Assembly: GCF_900112775.1 (NCBI RefSeq)
Contig: NZ_FOYZ01000012.1
Location: 1 to 64,000, forward strand
DNA: 64,000 bases
Reading direction: 5' to 3'
DNA from: Anaeromicropila populeti
Lineage (GTDB): Bacteria; Bacillota; Clostridia; Lachnospirales; Lachnospiraceae
Shown: positions 52,478-60,269 of the stretch, piece after piece
How the letters are laid out: the number at the start of each line of letters is the position of its first letter
Numbering within the stretch: position 1 is the first letter of the stretch
Program-made: the position numbers and the translations under genes
The notes under the pieces: model-generated
Seen by the model: only the letters and a program-made list of their open reading frames with translations
Databases searched by the model: none
What the model was told of the DNA's origin: nothing

Positions 52478-52627
52478 ATGCAAGGAATAATGGATTTTAT
52501 CATGGGTGGCAATGAAATAAATGTACTTGATGTTGGTGTTTTTTTGCGTGCATTTGTAATAATTTGTCTTTTTGACTCCATGTATATGGCTGTAATATCA
52601 ATTTTAAGGATGGTGATTAAGCCATGA
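52478..52627 (+). CDS. Tiny phage membrane protein 4
   Basis: A 49-aa frame (MQGIMDFIMGGNEINVLDVG start) with one membrane segment (FLRAFVIICLFDSMYMAVI) and a basic end. AAAGGAGGT precedes it. It overlaps the Zot gene by four bases (ATGA), so the assembly ATPase is translationally coupled to it. Confidence 0.55.
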   Translation: MQGIMDFIMGGNEINVLDVGVFLRAFVIICLFDSMYMAVISILRMVIKP

Positions 52628-53328
52628 TAATGCTTTTATTCACTCTTCTATTCTGCGTTATAGGTAATATTATTCCTATTGTTTTTTATAGCTTTAAAGA
52701 CGTTGTCAAAGCTATAAAAGAACGTGAATGGAGGAAATTTAAGAAAAAGGGAATTGACGTGGAACTAGGATATTTTGGCAAGGGAAAAACCCTTACGGCT
52801 GTTTGGAAAACATATAAAATTTGGAAGAAATACAAGGGGAATGTTGAGATAGTAAGCAACATTCCTTTGAATTTCCCTTATACTCCGTTTTCTGATTGGG
52901 GGCAACTGACATCTGCGCATATGAAAGATATGGACGATTATCATGGGACTGTATTTTTGTTGGATGAGGGATCGGAACTATTTGATTCTAGGGATTTTAA
53001 GACTTTTCCAAAAGAAATAATTGCTTCTATTACGCAATGCCGCAAGAGTAATATATACTTTTTAATTACATTCCCTGAGTGGAATGACGTGGACGTTAAA
53101 ATACGTCGTTATGTTCGTAATGCATATTTGTGTCGTAAGTTATGGCGATTTCAATGGGAAGTGTCCTATAATGCTAAGGAACTGGAGCGTAAGCAAGGTG
53201 ACATAGAAATATGTGAACCTAAAAAGTTTATGACTTCCTGTAGGTTTGTTCTCGATAGAAATAGGAATCTCTATAATACTAGAAATAAGGTGCGAAAAGG
53301 GAATATAAAAAGGGAGAAATGCGTATAG
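52624..53328 (+). CDS. Zot/pI-like phage assembly ATPase
   Basis: A 234-aa protein. An N-terminal membrane segment (MIMLLFTLLFCVIGNIIPIV) is followed by a P-loop ATPase domain: Walker A GYFGKGKT, Walker B GTVFLLDEG followed by SELFDSR, and FPKEIIASITQCRKS. This family drives extrusion of filamentous phages across the membrane and is the hallmark gene of inoviruses. The usual C-terminal membrane segment is missing and the anchor is at the N-terminus instead. Confidence 0.88.
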   Translation: MIMLLFTLLFCVIGNIIPIVFYSFKDVVKAIKEREWRKFKKKGIDVELGYFGKGKTLTAVWKTYKIWKKYKGNVEIVSNIPLNFPYTPFSDWGQLTSAHMKDMDDYHGTVFLLDEGSELFDSRDFKTFPKEIIASITQCRKSNIYFLITFPEWNDVDVKIRRYVRNAYLCRKLWRFQWEVSYNAKELERKQGDIEICEPKKFMTSCRFVLDRNRNLYNTRNKVRKGNIKREKCV

Positions 53329-53356
53329 CGGTTTACCGCGCGCACTCTCCCTTTTT
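53307..53356 (+). terminator. Terminator of the morphogenesis genes (branched hairpin)
   Basis: Perfect 11-bp stem AAAAAGGGAGA (53307-53317) with TCTCCCTTTTT (53346-53356), whose loop contains a second stem GCGGT/ACCGC (53328-53332, 53335-53339). It overlaps the 3' end of the Zot gene. Its position just before the rep gene also permits an origin role. Confidence 0.65.
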
Positions 53357-53408
53357 AGTCCCGCGCCTACTTGACTATACCTACACTTAAGAGTCATTTT
53401 GGAATGAG

Positions 53409-54212
53409 GTGATATTTATTGATTTTTATAACATCAAAATTAAAGATTTTGATAATTCTCATAAACAGATAATTATTTATTCAAAAATGAACAGATATAA
53501 TTTTTCTAATTTGTCTTGTGAGGATAAAAATGATAATGAATTAAGTCCTCATTTAAGTATTGACGAATTAGTTTATAAAGTAAATAAGAGTGCTAAAAGT
53601 TCTAAAAATAGGAGTAAAAATATGATTTATGATTATGCGCGGAGTAATGAGTGGAAATGGTTTGTAACTATGACATTTGACCCTAAAAAAGTAGATAGTT
53701 TTGATTATGAAATAGTTACTAAAAAGTTAAGTCAATGGTTAAAAAATATTCATAAAAGAAAATGTCCAAATATGAAATATCTTTTTGTCCCTGAGTTACA
53801 TCCTACTTCGGGACGATTTCATTTTCATGGCATTATGAATAATATTGATGAATTGGAAATACTTGATAGCGGTCATGTGGATAATGATGGAAATATCATT
53901 TATAATATTGGTTCTTATAAGCTTGGTTTTACAACTGCGACTAAAATTAGAGATACTGAAAAGGTCGCAATGTATATAGGCAAATATGTTACAAAAGAGT
54001 TATCCGCTGTAGCAAAAAATAAGAAAAAATATTGGGTTTCAAAAAATTTAAATATTCCTTCTGTAACGGTTTATGAGGGTGATATGGAAGAATTGGATTT
54101 TGGTGTGCATGGTGCTATTATAAATGATTCTGAATATGATATGGTTAATTTTAAGCAAGTAAAAAAGGGTGACGGTTACATTAGGTATTACGAATTGAAA
54201 AAAAAGGAGTGA
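53409..54212 (+). CDS. HUH-endonuclease rolling-circle replication initiator
   Basis: A 267-aa Rep protein with motif 1 FVTMTFDPKK, the metal-binding HUH motif in SGRFHFHGIM and the catalytic tyrosine motif in VAMYIGKYVTKE. It nicks the phage origin to start rolling-circle replication of the circular genome. The start is uncertain: GTG 53409 is the longest option, but GAGGTG there is itself a ribosome-site-like sequence, and the next in-frame ATG is at 53487. It follows the morphogenesis terminator and precedes a small cysteine-rich gene. Confidence 0.85.
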   Translation: MIFIDFYNIKIKDFDNSHKQIIIYSKMNRYNFSNLSCEDKNDNELSPHLSIDELVYKVNKSAKSSKNRSKNMIYDYARSNEWKWFVTMTFDPKKVDSFDYEIVTKKLSQWLKNIHKRKCPNMKYLFVPELHPTSGRFHFHGIMNNIDELEILDSGHVDNDGNIIYNIGSYKLGFTTATKIRDTEKVAMYIGKYVTKELSAVAKNKKKYWVSKNLNIPSVTVYEGDMEELDFGVHGAIINDSEYDMVNFKQVKKGDGYIRYYELKKKE

Positions 54213-54218
54213 TAGAAA

Positions 54219-54506
54219 ATGACGGTTGATACTGCTATTAAGCAACGTGTTGAATGTTTAGAATTGTTGTATTCTATGCAAGAAAATGATGATTTGAAAA
54301 AGGTATATGGAGATTATTTCGACCCGTCTTCTATCCTATCATGTATAGATAAGGTCATAGAGGAAAATGTAGTAGATGTAACAGAAGAAGAACCTAGATG
54401 TACATATTTTGTTTCTAAGCAAGTACCTAGTGTTTGTAAGTGCTGTGGCGAATGTTTGAAACCATGTAGCTGTTGTAAACATGATGGAAAATGTTTGTAT
54501 CAATAG
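54219..54506 (+). CDS. Small phage protein with cysteine-rich C-terminus
   Basis: A 95-aa protein: helical N-terminal half, then CKCCGECLKPCSCCKHDGKC, probably a zinc site. RBS AAAAGGAGTG; six bases after rep. The C-terminal cysteine cluster echoes, loosely, the protein at the other end of the prophage (48753). Function unknown. Confidence 0.6.
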   Translation: MTVDTAIKQRVECLELLYSMQENDDLKKVYGDYFDPSSILSCIDKVIEENVVDVTEEEPRCTYFVSKQVPSVCKCCGECLKPCSCCKHDGKCLYQ

Positions 54507-54525
54507 TTTGTAAACGTCATTTCTG

Positions 54526-54631
54526 TTTCGATAAACTGCTATTTTGCAAAGACAGTACATGCGCTACGGCGCGTGGGGCATGATGCGCACTCCGCGTACT
54601 CTCTTCGCAAAATATGTTGAGTTTATCGAAA
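54526..54631 (+). repeat. Long inverted repeat carrying att half-sites, candidate hairpin attP
   Basis: TTTCGATAAACT (54526-54537) and AGTTTATCGAAA (54620-54631) are perfect inverted copies 82 nt apart. Inside them ATTTTGC/GCAAAAT, AAGA/TCTT and AGTAC/GTACT also pair (with small mismatches), around a GC-rich apex. The right arm is the beginning of attR. On single-stranded phage DNA the arms would fold back to make a duplex att-like site. A packaging signal is the alternative reading. Confidence 0.7.
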
Positions 54632-54641
54632 AGACTTGACT
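54620..54641 (+). repeat. Right attachment repeat (attR)
   Basis: Matches 48714-48735 at 21 of 22 positions and marks the right prophage boundary. Its last six bases (TTGACT) are the -35 box of the following recombinase gene. Confidence 0.8.
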
Positions 54642-54664
54642 GTTTTACGGTTATTCGTTATAAT
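54636..54664 (+). promoter_or_regulatory. Promoter of the xerS-like gene, overlapping attR
   Basis: TTGACT (54636-54641) and TATAAT (54659-54664) are 17 bp apart. The -35 box lies inside the attachment core and the -10 box in host DNA, so integration keeps the promoter intact. Confidence 0.75.
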
Positions 54665-54712
54665 TATCATAGAACAAAATAATTATGTTAAATTAATGAA
54701 AGGTTTTATTAT

Positions 54713-55768
54713 ATGGACAATCTTACATATCATCAGCAAAAATATATTGAAAACACAAAAAAATTACGAAGCATCTTAGAAACTTTACCCTCCTTTACAA
54801 AGGATTATTTTCGAGCTATCGAACCAACAACCTCAACCAAAACAAGAATTTCATATGCCTATGACTTGCGGGTTTTTTTCTTTTTCCTAAGGGAATCCAA
54901 TTCCTATTTTAGAAATAAAGAAACTTCTCAAATCAAACTATCTGATTTGGATTTGCTACAGCCAACAGATATTGAAGAATATCTGGAATTTTTAAAGGTT
55001 TATGAAGGCTTAGACGGAAAAATTCAAAAGAATGATGAACGAGGAATTCATAGAAAATTTTCATCTTTGCGCAGCTTTTACTTGTATTATTCCAAACGAA
55101 GAATGATTCAAAACAACCCAACAGTTGTTTTAGACATGCCCAAGCTTCACCAACGTGAAATTATTAGATTAGACTACGATGAAGTTGCTGAATTATTGGA
55201 TTTGGTGGAATTTGGAGGAGAAAATCTTACCGGAATGAAAAAGATTTATTTTGAAAAAAACAAGGTACGAAATCTAGCTATCTTTACTCTTCTACTAGGC
55301 ACTGGAATACGAGTATCAGAATGTGTTGGCCTGGATATAAATGACATTGATTTTAAAAACAATCGAATTAAGGTAATACGCAAAGGTGGTAAGGAGGACT
55401 ATGTGTATTTTGGAGAAGAAGTAGAAAATGCTCTGCAAAATTATCTTGAAGTTTCAAGAAGCTTAATTCATCCTGTTACAGGTCATGAAAATGCGCTGTT
55501 TCTTTCGATACAGAAAAAAAGAATGACTGTAAAGGCAATTGAAAATCTTGTGTCAGAACACGCAAAGCAAATCACTAGTTTTAAACATATTACACCACAT
55601 AAATTACGCAGTACTTATGGAACTAATTTGTACCGGGAAACGGGAGATATTTACCTGGTAGCTGAGGTACTGGGTCACAATGATGTTAATACCACCAGAA
55701 AGCATTATGCTGCTTTGGACGAAGATAGAAAACGACTTGCTGCAAAAGCAGTGAAATTAAGGGAATAA
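54713..55768 (+). CDS. XerS-like tyrosine recombinase
   Basis: A 351-aa integrase-fold recombinase. N-terminal SAM-like core-binding domain (~20-130), catalytic domain with Arg in LGTGIRVSE, Lys in VIRKGGKED, HKLRSTYG (His, Arg), LGHND (His) and nucleophile Tyr in TRKHYA. Length and the extended insert between the domains resemble streptococcal XerS, which resolves chromosome dimers alone at a dif_SL site lying just upstream of its own gene. Here the att/dif-like site has that same place. The gene lies outside the prophage repeats and its promoter spans the junction, so it is judged host-encoded. Confidence 0.82.
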   Translation: MDNLTYHQQKYIENTKKLRSILETLPSFTKDYFRAIEPTTSTKTRISYAYDLRVFFFFLRESNSYFRNKETSQIKLSDLDLLQPTDIEEYLEFLKVYEGLDGKIQKNDERGIHRKFSSLRSFYLYYSKRRMIQNNPTVVLDMPKLHQREIIRLDYDEVAELLDLVEFGGENLTGMKKIYFEKNKVRNLAIFTLLLGTGIRVSECVGLDINDIDFKNNRIKVIRKGGKEDYVYFGEEVENALQNYLEVSRSLIHPVTGHENALFLSIQKKRMTVKAIENLVSEHAKQITSFKHITPHKLRSTYGTNLYRETGDIYLVAEVLGHNDVNTTRKHYAALDEDRKRLAAKAVKLRE

Positions 55769-55804
55769 ATTACGGAAATATTCTACTGCTATTATTTAGA
55801 AAGA

Positions 55805-55855
55805 ATAAAAGAGAAGTAACATGTCTGTAGGATACAAACATATCTTCTCTTTTAT
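55805..55855 (+). terminator. Bidirectional terminator between xerS-like and MATE genes
   Basis: Perfect 12-bp stem ATAAAAGAGAAG (55805-55816) with CTTCTCTTTTAT (55844-55855). T-rich flank on both strands serves the two convergent genes. Confidence 0.75.
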
Positions 55856-55868
55856 AATTCATAGAATT

Positions 55869-57209
55869 CTATTCTTCTAACGCATCTTGTTTCTTTAATA
55901 TAGGATTTTTTCGCATATTTATAATCAAAGGGAGAACCATTAGAGCCCAAACAATCGGTTCGGATACAATCACGCCCATATATCCTATTACAGGTGCAAA
56001 CAAGTAGGCAATGATAACCTTACCAGCTAATTCAATCAAACTAGACACTAATGGTGTCGTTTTATCACCAAACCCTTGCATACTATTGCGAAAGATACAT
56101 ATAATAGCAGGCAAAATATAAAAAATAGAGTTAACTCGCAAATACAGTGATGCTGTCTGGATAATATTAGTTTCCTGACTTGCTGTAATGATTCTAATAA
56201 TTAAAGGTGAAAATATAAATACAATTGCTATTACAACCATACACCAGCAAACAGCAAGTAAGATTGTGTCATGAATTCCTTTTTTAATACGCCCGTATTT
56301 TTTTGCCCCGAGATTTTGCCCACAGTAGGTTGCAAGGGCTGTTCCCATTACAAAAAATGGAGTAAGAAATAATGAAGTAGCCTTTCTTGCCGCAGTATGA
56401 GCTACAATAATATTTGTTCCAAATGTATTAATGCTAGTCTGAAGTGCCAGAGAACCTAACGTTACAAATGAGATCATAAATCCCATTGATAACCCTGTTG
56501 GCAATAGCTTCAAAGTAACTTCTTTGCTTGGTATCATATCTTCCTTATGTAAAACAATTTGCTTATACTTTAATCTCATATAAAAGAAACAAATTACAGC
56601 AGATATTGTTTGAGACAGTACCGTTGCAATTGCAGCCCCAGAAACTCCTTTTTGAAAATACAAAATAAATAAGTAATCTAAACCTATATTAAAGAGATTC
56701 GATAGAATTAGAAAAATTAAAGGCGTATAGGAGTCACCTATGGCACGAAGGATAGCCGCACATATATTATAAAAAGTAGTTGCAAGCAATCCCAAAACTA
56801 TAATTCGAATGTATGAAACTGACTCTGGCATAAGTTCTGAAGATACATTTAATACACCTAGTATCTGTGGCAATAAGACTAGACATAAACTGCTTATTGA
56901 AATTGTAACAATTCCACCAAACAGAATGGTACCTCCAATTGCCTTTCGCATCTTATCTTCATCCTCAGAGCCAAAATAGATAGAGATAATGATACCAAAC
57001 CCACAGATAATTCCATTCAAAAACTCCACCAGCATATCACTTAAGGAGGTTGTTGATCCAACAGCTGCAAGTGATGTTTCACCTAAAATGCGGCCAATAA
57101 TTCTTGTATCGATTAGGCTATACCCCAGTTGAAATAATTGACCAATGTAAATTGGAATTGCAAATAGCAGAATACTCTTTAATGGACTTCCTTTTGCCAA
57201 ATTGTTCAT
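55869..57209 (-). CDS. MATE-family efflux transporter
   Basis: A 446-aa membrane protein with about 12 transmembrane segments in two related halves (LLFAIPIYIGQLFQLGYSLIDTRIIGR at the N-terminus is typical). MATE proteins export drugs or metabolites using sodium or proton gradients. It is the last gene of the leftward operon that starts with the GH94 gene, 27 bp after the Nudix-radical SAM gene. It may export the product of the radical SAM genes; service to the NRPS/PKS pathway is also possible. Confidence 0.92.
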   Translation of the reverse strand: MNNLAKGSPLKSILLFAIPIYIGQLFQLGYSLIDTRIIGRILGETSLAAVGSTTSLSDMLVEFLNGIICGFGIIISIYFGSEDEDKMRKAIGGTILFGGIVTISISSLCLVLLPQILGVLNVSSELMPESVSYIRIIVLGLLATTFYNICAAILRAIGDSYTPLIFLILSNLFNIGLDYLFILYFQKGVSGAAIATVLSQTISAVICFFYMRLKYKQIVLHKEDMIPSKEVTLKLLPTGLSMGFMISFVTLGSLALQTSINTFGTNIIVAHTAARKATSLFLTPFFVMGTALATYCGQNLGAKKYGRIKKGIHDTILLAVCWCMVVIAIVFIFSPLIIRIITASQETNIIQTASLYLRVNSIFYILPAIICIFRNSMQGFGDKTTPLVSSLIELAGKVIIAYLFAPVIGYMGVIVSEPIVWALMVLPLIINMRKNPILKKQDALEE

Positions 57210-57236
57210 TTATTATATCCTCCAAAAATAAAGTAA

Positions 57237-58949
57237 TTAAACTACTTCCTTGCTCTCATCACACCAATTAATTCCTTTTTCTTTCAGTGCATTCATTAAT
57301 AGCATTCTCCATCTCTGAATTTCTTCTGGTCCAAACGTTTTTGTTTTAATTACATATCCAGCAGACTTTTCTTTTCCAACCTGTATATATTTTGAAAAAT
57401 CACTTTCAATCCATGTAATTCCATAATATTCTGAGCGATGGAACAAATCAGTTCCTGGATAAGCCAGGCAAGGATATACTGTGGCTTCATCCAAATTAAG
57501 ACCTTCTAGCTGAATGATTGTTTCTTCTACCGTATAATCTGTTTCTCCAGGAAAACCCACAATAAAAAAGCCTCTTGTCTTGATTCCTGCTTCTCTCGCA
57601 TGGGTTAATCCAACCTTAATACGTTCAATAGAAGTTGCTTTCCCCATTCGTTCCAACATCTCTGAACTCAATGATTCAATTCCTACACTTATATGTGTGC
57701 AACCAGCATCATACAGTTTTTTGCATAGTTCTGAATTCAGTGATTCTGCTCTTGCAAATATGCGCCACTTAATCTGCAACGGTTCCAATAACTCACAGAT
57801 TTTAGCTGCCCGCTTTGGATCTGCTAAAAAATTATCATCATTAAAGCGAAATGCTCTCCATCCATTGTTATAGTGCCAAGTTACTTCTTCTACTACATTT
57901 TCAGCACTTCTTGCCCTCCAATATCCCCTTTTATTAACAGTTGAATTACAGAATCTACAACGGAAATTACATCCACGCGAAGAATCTAAGCACATTACTG
58001 GGATGCCATCAATCTGTCTTGTATATTTATTCATGTCACAAAACGATTCATAATCTGGAAATGGAAGTTCATCAAGATGTTCAATTACTGCTGCCCGAAT
58101 GATTCGATCTGGCCGCTGCCCATTTTCAACTGCTTTTATCACTTCACACCAAGCATTCTCTCCTTCACCACACATTGCACAATCAAAATCCATTGCAACC
58201 TGCTCCGGCAATGCACTGGCATGAGGGCCTCCTGCTACAAATAGTGCATTGGGATATTTCTTTTTGAGTTCAGTTAATAAACTGACAGCAAGTGAGTACG
58301 TAGCGGAGTATGTTCCAATCCCATAAATATCTGCTTTTTCCACAAGTGGCAATAGGTTATCAGGTGCATTTCCTGAAAGATCACAGATATCTATATCATA
58401 GCCTTTGCTTCTGGCGAAAGTTGCAATGGATACTAGACCTCCCGGGGGCTGACGTTCATCATCCTCCACAAATGGAATTGGCAGATTAATCAGTATCGTT
58501 TTTATTTTTCTATTCTTAACTTTTTCTGAGCTGATTTGTGTTCGTTTTAAAAAGAAATCTTCTAATATATCGCTTACATTAAACCCAAGTGATAGTTGTT
58601 TGATTTCACTCCAGCTAAAATAGTTAAGGTCATCACCCTCCTTTAGTTTCAGTTGATTAACATCCAGGTCAAGTTTAATATAATATATATACTGTAAATG
58701 TTCCTCTTCCTCATCAACATAATGATAATTTTGATAAAATTCATAATCCTTAAGAGTAAATTCCAGTTCTTCCATGAGTTCCCTCTGAATTGCTTCTTCA
58801 GGACTCTCTTCTGGTTCCTTTCCACCACCAAAGAGTACCCAAGTGTTTGGATATTTGATTTCTGGGTTTTTATCTCTATGTTGCAGTAATATCTTACCCG
58901 CTGAATTTTCAATAATAATTGCCGTTCCTATTTTATGTATTTTTGACAT
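57237..58949 (-). CDS. Nudix hydrolase fused to a B12-binding radical SAM protein
   Basis: A 570-aa fusion. Residues ~5-140 are a Nudix domain; the box is nearly complete (G-x5-E-x7-REL-x-EE at ~42-62, with Glu in place of the last Gly). Residues ~155-290 are a B12-binding domain (LINLPIPFVEDDERQPPGGL, VAGGPHASALPEQ, CGEGENAW). Residues ~310-540 are a radical SAM domain with canonical CNFRCRFC and VGIESLSSEMLERMGK. The DxHxxG cobalamin ligand is not seen, as in many members. A Nudix part could hydrolyse or bind a nucleotide-linked substrate. I do not know a characterised enzyme with this architecture. Confidence 0.88.
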   Translation of the reverse strand: MSKIHKIGTAIIIENSAGKILLQHRDKNPEIKYPNTWVLFGGGKEPEESPEEAIQRELMEELEFTLKDYEFYQNYHYVDEEEEHLQYIYYIKLDLDVNQLKLKEGDDLNYFSWSEIKQLSLGFNVSDILEDFFLKRTQISSEKVKNRKIKTILINLPIPFVEDDERQPPGGLVSIATFARSKGYDIDICDLSGNAPDNLLPLVEKADIYGIGTYSATYSLAVSLLTELKKKYPNALFVAGGPHASALPEQVAMDFDCAMCGEGENAWCEVIKAVENGQRPDRIIRAAVIEHLDELPFPDYESFCDMNKYTRQIDGIPVMCLDSSRGCNFRCRFCNSTVNKRGYWRARSAENVVEEVTWHYNNGWRAFRFNDDNFLADPKRAAKICELLEPLQIKWRIFARAESLNSELCKKLYDAGCTHISVGIESLSSEMLERMGKATSIERIKVGLTHAREAGIKTRGFFIVGFPGETDYTVEETIIQLEGLNLDEATVYPCLAYPGTDLFHRSEYYGITWIESDFSKYIQVGKEKSAGYVIKTKTFGPEEIQRWRMLLMNALKEKGINWCDESKEVV

Positions 58950-58999
58950 TGATTTTCACCCCTTATGTAGATTTTATTCTTTCATTTGATACAATCTGA

Positions 59000-60256
59000 T
59001 TATAAGAGATCCACAAAACACAATGGGCTTTCTGCATTTGGGCTTCCACCTTGTGCATAGGAATCCACAATGCAATTACCAAAACATTTTTTTGAATAAA
59101 AGGTGCATTCTAAGCATTTTTTACTTTTATTAAATGTAAGATCTCTATATATTTTCCATCGTAATGAATCTAGCCATATATGACTAAAATCCTCAACGGC
59201 AAGATTACCAGCAGTAAACAATCTCTTTTCAGCGGTATCTTCTTCGCTATTTGCGGGCGATACTACACAACCATATACCTCTCCAAATGGGTTTATTGCT
59301 GCCACCTCAATTCCTGCTGCACAACTTGTATTATTCAAAAGGGAAGACGGAAACGTACCTGTACTGTTATCCTCTTCCAAAATATCGTAATACGTCTGAA
59401 TCATAACTTTACACTGCTTTCTTAATTCCGTAATTTTTTTTACTACCTCATACATATCACTTTGAGTTAATGGAGTACCATAATTCGTTTCATTTGCGGC
59501 TCTTCCAGAACATCTAAGAGGTGCGAAGTTTACACCCTTAACTCCAAGATCATCGGCTAGTTTTACAATAGCTTCAATATAATCCTTATTTTCCTTACAT
59601 AATACGGTATTAATTTTTAATGCAAATTTATTAATACGCTGTAATTCCCGGATTGTATTAGTAACTACAGAAAATGTTCCTTTACCACGCATGCTGTCAT
59701 GATATGCTTCTGGTCCATCCAAGCTTACAATAATGATCTTGATATCTGTCTCACTAATCTTACGAATCAGATTTTCATTCCAGACTCCGTTGGTTGCGAG
59801 TGAAACAAAAAAATCCTTTTTCTTAAGATATGCTAATAATTCAAATAAGTCTGGATGGAGTGTTGGCTCTCCGCCTGTCAGCCTGATTTCAAACGTTCCA
59901 GTATCATAAAAATGATCTATCAGTTCAAAAATTCTTTCCTTATCCAACTCCACTTTAAAATCATTTCTGCTGTTATTGTAGCAATACACACATTTCAAAT
60001 TACACCGCCTAGTTATTTCAAAATACACTTTTGATGGGGCGGAGAGACAGTCTGAGGGCAGAGAATTTCTATCCATCCTGGCACGAAAGATGGTAAACAA
60101 AGGACTTCCTTCATTATCATAAAGATATTCAAAACCTTCCTTGTTATGATGTAGAAGATTTTGATATTGTTCTTCTGTCAGAACCATACTTTTTCCTGTC
60201 TGATTATCAAATAGCATAGCTCCTATCTTTTCTTCTCGAATCTTATATGTTTTCAT
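59000..60256 (-). CDS. Radical SAM/SPASM protein
   Basis: A 418-aa enzyme. About 85 residues of N-terminal extension (possibly a degenerate PqqD-like recognition domain) precede the radical SAM motif CNLKCVYC, RLTGGEPTLHPD and the SPASM cysteines (CAAGIEVAAINPFGEVYGC, CLECTFYSKKCFGNC) that bind auxiliary clusters. SPASM enzymes often modify peptides or proteins. No precursor peptide gene was found nearby, so the substrate remains open. 13 bp after the related gene at 60270. Confidence 0.88.
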   Translation of the reverse strand: MKTYKIREEKIGAMLFDNQTGKSMVLTEEQYQNLLHHNKEGFEYLYDNEGSPLFTIFRARMDRNSLPSDCLSAPSKVYFEITRRCNLKCVYCYNNSRNDFKVELDKERIFELIDHFYDTGTFEIRLTGGEPTLHPDLFELLAYLKKKDFFVSLATNGVWNENLIRKISETDIKIIIVSLDGPEAYHDSMRGKGTFSVVTNTIRELQRINKFALKINTVLCKENKDYIEAIVKLADDLGVKGVNFAPLRCSGRAANETNYGTPLTQSDMYEVVKKITELRKQCKVMIQTYYDILEEDNSTGTFPSSLLNNTSCAAGIEVAAINPFGEVYGCVVSPANSEEDTAEKRLFTAGNLAVEDFSHIWLDSLRWKIYRDLTFNKSKKCLECTFYSKKCFGNCIVDSYAQGGSPNAESPLCFVDLL

Positions 60257-60269
60257 AATTTATTAACCT

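Larger units (their letters stand above)
48714..54641 (+). mobile_element. Inovirus-like filamentous prophage, ~5.9 kb
   Basis: The block is bounded by 22-bp direct repeats with one mismatch. It encodes a Zot-type ATPase, HUH replication initiator, ssDNA-binding-like protein, small coat-like protein, pIII-like surface protein, four tiny membrane proteins and an RHH repressor on the opposite strand. Size and content fit filamentous phages, which are known to be widespread and reported in Firmicutes. No phage-encoded integrase lies within the repeats, so it should use host Xer recombination. All hallmark genes look intact. Confidence 0.88.

Noticed and set aside
54713-55768. Tyrosine recombinase considered as the prophage integrase
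   Set aside because: It lies outside the right attachment repeat, its promoter uses host sequence beyond the junction, and it resembles the single-enzyme XerS type with a site just upstream of its own gene.
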